Assembly: GCF_022458985.1 (NCBI RefSeq)
Contig: NC_061772.1
Coordinates: 4,823,501 to 4,887,500 of the forward strand
Source of the DNA: Mugil cephalus
Lineage: Eukaryota > Chordata > Actinopteri > Mugiliformes > Mugilidae
Direction: 5' to 3'
Length of the DNA: 64,000 nt
This document shows, piece by piece, positions 59,119-64,000 of this stretch; position 1 is the stretch's first letter; every line of letters starts with the position of its first letter. A model generated the notes under the pieces. The model was not told where the DNA came from. It made no database searches and saw nothing but the letters and a program-made list of their open reading frames with translations. The position numbers and the translations under genes were made by a program.

Positions 59119-62100
59119 TTAAAAAAATCTCTTCTGGTCAATTGCGTACATCTTTCCTGCTGGAAGCTTCCGGAAGAATAAACTGTTGCCTCTGCTCATG
59201 TTGCCCTGTAATGCAAAGCGAGGAGAATTGTTAGTAATGGCTAGTGTTACAGTAAACCTAACTAACAGACTACAGAGAAGCTACATGATAAATCCTATAA
59301 CAAATCAAAATTGGAATTTAGCACAACTGAGGTCCAGTTTATTTACTATTACTTCAACTTAATGGCAGAATATGAAACAAGTAAGCTATTAGATATCGGT
59401 TCTCATCCTAGAGAAAATATTGTACCGACAGCTTGATTTAAAATTTAATCTCAAATTGCTGTATCTTTCAATCGCAACAGACAATTCTAAACTGGTCAGT
59501 GCAAGGCACAAGAGGAGCTGTCACCATAATTTTGACCATTATGAAAATCTAATTTATAATACAATAGACAGATGGACGTGACTGGACAGCTTTGTGGTAG
59601 ACCATGTGACCTGTTTTACAAAGGAAGTTAAACATACCCAGCTGATATTTTTATCTTCCTATGTGGTGTCATGACAGGTATCAACCACAGTCAATCTCAC
59701 CATCTCTGTTCTTTCATAAGCAGCAAACTAAACAAACCTGAACAGACAAACACCACTTCATTACACCAACTGTATGACCTGACAGCACCTTTTGATCTGG
59801 TCAGGCAAAGTCTGTTTTTTTAGATTAGTTTAATCAGAATTTTTTGCAATTAAAACCGCTTCCTTCGGTCACCAGTGAGCTCACAGTTAACCAGCAGGTC
59901 TTTGTATTCACTGAGGCCTTCTGTTTTTATCTCCTCTGTGCTGCTCTCATGAGGCTTTATTTCAGGCTTCAAAGCAGTACATGCTATGTATTGTAAATAC
60001 ACCATCAGATACTCTAGCATGTGCGACCCGCAGTATGTGCTGTTTTTTGTCACACGGGTGTTAACTTAAGTTTGTGATGTAGTTACCTCTCTGCTTAGAT
60101 GCCTCCAGCAGTCCACCCAGGTGGGATATACTGATGCATAGGGAGGCAGGCCTCCCGCGAGCCTGACGGGACAGTGCAATCATGAGTCTGCTTGGTCAAA
60201 CACTTAACACTGTAGGTTTCACAAAATTACCCGTCAACTCACCCGCAGTTATTGACAGCCATGAGATTTGACACCAAAACAAAAGGGTATGTGAGCATAC
60301 TGGCAAAGAACTGGAAGAAAGAGAAGAGGAACAGGATCAGACAGGTGGCCGCAGATAGACCAGCGCTCTGCGGACGGTTACACTTACCCCTGTCACAGCC
60401 TGAGAGCAGTTCTTGATTTCTCCTGTGTGACTCATCTGAGCAGAGAAAGAATAAGAGCGTTACTGGAGGGTCGCTGAACTTGTGCACGATGGGTGTCTGC
60501 TAGGGCTGCACGATTCTGGGAAAAATGTGAATCACGATTTTGTTGCTTAGAATTGAGATCACGATTCTTTGGCACGATTTTGTTTTACAAAATGTTTATT
60601 GCACTGATGCTCTTTGCACTCTGTGGGTGATTCTCGCCACTATCTCCTGGGGTTACTTCACCATCTATTAACTGTCTTTACTGCTGACTTCTCTCTGCTT
60701 CTCTCCCTCACTGTTTCCACACACTCAACCACAGACGAGCTTCCTCCACTGACGGAATCATGTGTTGTAAAGACGCTTTACCATAGGCCGAGGGAGAAGT
60801 CAGCGGCAGTGCTGCCTTTAGGGGCGCTTGAAAAAGTTCAGGAAGAAATAGGAGCATTTGCTTGTGATGCCACTCATGAAATAAAATGCTTAAGAATCGT
60901 TGTGTTTTCGAAATTACATCACGTGTATGCGTGCATTGAGATCACAATTTTTAAACAATTTATCGTGCAGCCCTAGTGTCTGTGTAATGTTTTGGGCATG
61001 TTAAATGAATAACTGTGGTGCTGGGGGTTAGTGGAACATGCCACATGCTGAAGAGTCGTTGAAGAAAGTTGCTCCGAATGCTCGGTGTGAGGGACATTGA
61101 CAAAATGACTGGACTGAGCGAATAGCTGGCCTGATCTTCTCTGATCATGTCTGCAGTCTGCAAATAACCAGCTGATAAAACTATTCTCCAGAATACTACG
61201 TGGTGGTTGAACAAAACCGTCATGTTTCAAGTTACCTGCATTTACTAAAAACCCGGTAGTCTCAAACAAAACCGCTATTTATAAAAACAGACCCCTTAAC
61301 AGGACTTACCGAGTCATCAATGGCGTATGTGTTGATGAGGTGGGCCAGCAGGTTACAAATCCACAGAGACAACACATCTCCCAGCAGGCGTGGAATCAAT
61401 CCACTGCAACAAAGCATACCATTACTGCTGTACATCTGGGCTTTGCAGATAACGGACGGCCCCGTGTAACCTCTTATGTGCACACAGACTGTTCTGGATT
61501 CTTAGGCTTAAAGTAAAACTGAATTTGGACACACATGGACATCCAATTCTCCATCAGCAGGTCCTGCAAATTACCCAAGGATGTATAAGGGTGAATATTT
61601 AATAATATTCTATTCATAAATCATCAATGACAATCAGCCAATATGAGCAGATGTGCTGATCATGTTCTACTACAAAGTTTAGCATGAAAGCAAAATCTAA
61701 TTCATATAATGTAGTCTATCAATCAACAGTCTGCACCAAAGCTAATCATGTACAGGAGCATTTTTTTCCTTTAAAAGATGAAACACAAAAATGATTTAAA
61801 ACCGTCCAACTTGGCATCATGAATACAAAAAAGTCGCACTTACGCAAAGAAACCCAGTATGCCCTCTTCTCTGTAGACTGTTAGGACGGAATCAAAAACC
61901 CCGCTGAAAACAGAAGCAATTTCTTTATTAAAGCTTTTGACAGGTTTTATGGCTCCTCAGTGGGCTGTATGTCACAAACATTACGACTTTACCTGTATTT
62001 CGTTTCTCTCCCAATAAACTGGACCATACATCGCAGAGTAATCACTGAAAAACAATTGGAGGAAAACATACTTGACATATAACCAGACACATCCAAACAC

Positions 62101-63415
62101 TGAATTACTAAAACACTGTATAGCTCTCAGACAGTCGTGAAGCTATCACATGAATAATGCTGCAGTGAGTGGGATAAAGTCATCTGACAGATACAAGCAG
62201 AGAATGAGGATGTACCGTGAAAGGGGTGCGTGACGATGGTGGCACAGGAACGAGCGATCATTTCTTTGGTTGTCTGTAGAAAAAGGTAAAACAAATCAAC
62301 TGGGACCGAACTTTGCCTGATGCTCCTCAGTGGAGAATTCTTGGCTTCTCTAAAACACTGTGTGGTTGAGATGTCTTGTAGTAGGATGCAAATACATTTG
62401 ATCAATACATACTCTTGTTGTGTGGGTTGCTCTCATTGGAACTGCCCATTTCTTACCTCATTAACAACATGCTGTAGTGAGCCCTCTGCAGCCTTCTGCT
62501 GGCCACTACATTCCTGGAGAACGGAGACAGAGTTCAGCATTAGCTACATTTCATTCCACCCCCCAACTGTCTCTTTATTAGACACAGTAGAGGTGTAGCC
62601 TGGAACAAGGCTTTTGGTGGACTTTGCTGAGAATTTTGTTTTCACTTACAGTGCTTACATGTGTGTAGCGTGGTCTTCCCTAGTGACACACCACTGCTCA
62701 TTTTATGCCACACAATGGTTTATTCCTCTACATTTTGTAGCCTGTTTTTTTTTTTTTTTTTTTGTAACTCATAGCCCTAATTCAAAATGCTCTCATGATT
62801 TTTAAAGCGTACAAATGAAGTACGCAGTATTTAGAAGTGGCAGTATTTGGACTGATCAAAACAGATAAACACATTTCCATTCAAGCTCCTTGATTCACAG
62901 AGCTTGATTTCTTAAGACGTAGGCCTACAATATTAGTGAAATTAATGGATCTAAACATTATTAGGCCACACTAAAGAATCACATCAGTGACATGTTAACA
63001 AAATGAATTACTTGTATGTTTCTTTGGTTATTATTATATTTTGTTTAATATGATTTCCAATGAGTATAATAATCTCCCTTAAACAACCTTTGAGTAAAGT
63101 GAGCCCCTGAAAATAGAGTATTGTGTTTAAAATTATTGTAAAATCCTTCAGTTTGGATGTGAATACCCTCATGTATATATATATGTATATATGTATATAT
63201 GTGTATGTGTGTGTGTGTGTGTGTGTGTGATTGGTACTTGGAGTTATTCTTGACTATGTGTGGGAGTGTGCAATCAAGATGTCACATCAGGTGAAGACAC
63301 TTGTGTGCCATTTCACATGAACTTAATAAGAATTTGATGTGGAGCACATCCGCATACTCTTGATACTGCTGTACCATGCACAGTTACCTGAAGTATGCCT
63401 TGTTCGTGACATTTC
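59119..63415 (-). CDS. mtch2: Mitochondrial carrier homolog 2, 3' ten exons (5' end outside window)
   Basis: The exons in transcript order are 63389-63415, 62457-62513, 62216-62273, 61993-62044, 61844-61903, 61310-61403, 60388-60435, 60243-60310, 60087-60162 and 59119-59205: 208 residues, all in phase. Diagnostic stretches are [77 protein letters not shown] and [17 protein letters not shown]; the protein ends [17 protein letters not shown] then [10 protein letters not shown]. These match human MTCH2 more closely than MTCH1. Family knowledge: a divergent SLC25-fold protein of the mitochondrial outer membrane, a receptor for tBID and an insertase for alpha-helical outer-membrane proteins. The N-terminal carrier half is missing because exons upstream of 63415 were not found before base 64,000. 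The short linker exons KCHEQGILQ and [11 protein letters not shown]... are unlike human and rest on splice sites and phase alone. Confidence 0.92.
60501..60975 (+). mobile_element. Non-autonomous hAT-type element with 8-bp target duplication
   Basis: This 475-bp element begins TAGGGCTGCACGAT and ends ATCGTGCAGCCCTA, perfect 14-bp inverted termini. Flanks are GTGTCTGC (60493-60500) and GTGTCTGT (60976-60983), an 8-bp target duplication with one mismatch. Subterminal ATCACGATTTT-like repeats are typical of the fish hAT family with GGGCTGCACGAT ends. The inner 120-codon open frame (60614-60976) shows no transposase motif. It lies in the MTCH2 intron between exons 60388-60435 and 61310-61403. Confidence 0.88.
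63171..63229. repeat. (TATG)n/(TG)n compound microsatellite
   Basis: ATGTATATATAT units grade into an uninterrupted (GT)n run, in an MTCH2 intron. Confidence 0.9.
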
Positions 63416-64000
63416 TGTAAGAAAGCAGAGAATAAAATGATCAGACAATATGAAGCAGTTTGCTAATAGATGCTAAAGTTGGCAACGACTTTCAGAGTTA
63501 ACTTACTGATGATGGGACCATCAGAAGTCATTTGTATCTGGAGTACGCAGGAGGAAGCTAGGCGGGTTTACAGAACTGTAGCTTAATAACCTCTTCCATG
63601 GCAGTGCTAGAGACGTAACGGCACTATCGCCGTTGGATTATATGAAGCACTTAGCATGAGCTAGCTAATGATTACCCTGGATGTTTTGCATGATGACTGC
63701 TGGAAGCATTAGAAGCCAAAAAAATAGTTCATGCTTTATTAAAAATATGCAACCCATTTAAAGTACCTAACAAACATCCCAGAGGATCAGAATTATCATC
63801 ACTTATGCACAAATAATCCAAAGGGCTTTTGTTTCTGTTTTTTTGCAATACAATTACACAACAAAATGTAATCACTAAAAGATGATGAAACAAACCGAAA
63901 AACCTGCGTCTCATGATACTCACAGATTTGCTCTTAAACTTCCCTTTTGTTCAAAGGTAACAGTTAAGACTGCCCTTAACTACAGTAAGACACGGCACAA
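63416..64000. other. MTCH2 intron running to the window edge
   Basis: No upstream MTCH2 exon (expected to resemble GLTPRLCSGVLGTVVH) could be found on the minus strand here. The next coding exon therefore lies beyond the window. Confidence 0.5.

Noticed and set aside
59850-60053. 67-codon minus-strand open frame in an MTCH2 intron
   Set aside because: Reads as chance sequence; inserting it would break the conserved GLPPY...GNMSRGNS junction.
60614-60976. 120-codon open frame inside the hAT-type element
   Set aside because: It shows no transposase, zinc-finger or hAT dimerisation motif and runs into the terminal repeat; the element is judged non-autonomous.
63498-63533. Possible extra MTCH2 exon before 63415 (minus strand, acceptor and donor present)
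   Set aside because: In the phase needed by the next exon it holds a stop followed by only MVPSS, and it does not resemble the MTCH2 region expected there.

Overview
This is a vertebrate nuclear window with interrupted genes, GT-AG introns, CA/GATA microsatellites and many decayed Tc1, hAT and L2-type repeats. The protein families, compact introns and repeat types point to a teleost fish, probably a percomorph; the species cannot be named from the sequence. No CRISPR array, operon, rRNA or tRNA gene was recognised. Exons were placed by hand from splice sites, reading phase and remembered human orthologues. Apart from POP4 and MTCH2, which are cut by the window edges, every model closes in frame from ATG to stop.

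Layout, left to right: the last two exons of POP4 (+, RNase P/MRP subunit p29); PLEKHF1 (+, PH-FYVE endosomal adaptor); PCSK6/PACE4 (-, 21 coding exons over 14 kb, 894 aa); RWDD3/RSUME (-, 5 exons, 262 aa); PLEKHO2 (+, 7 exons, 707 aa, with a 7-kb first intron); ANKDD1A (+, 15 exons, 508 aa, close to one ankyrin repeat per exon); ZNF414 (+, 5 exons, 327 aa); and the 3' ten exons of MTCH2 (-, its 5' end lies beyond base 64,000).

The genes share no pathway: RNA processing, endosome signalling, proprotein cleavage, SUMO regulation, PH and ankyrin adaptors, a zinc-finger protein and a mitochondrial outer-membrane protein. POP4-PLEKHF1 and PLEKHO2-ANKDD1A are also neighbours in human, on different chromosomes, so the window looks like several old synteny blocks joined in a fish lineage.

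Introns and intergenic DNA hold at least five Tc1-like fragments, two hAT-type elements with recognisable 8-bp target duplications, two decayed relatives of one of them, several LINE 3' fragments and microsatellites. The items most worth a second look are a perfect 58-bp palindrome between RWDD3 and PLEKHO2, an apparent GC-AG intron in PCSK6, a duplicated 5' splice site in RWDD3, a D-to-N change in the FYVE WxxD motif of PLEKHF1, and a pair of mutually exclusive hairpins in a PCSK6 intron. I see no convincing new gene system.
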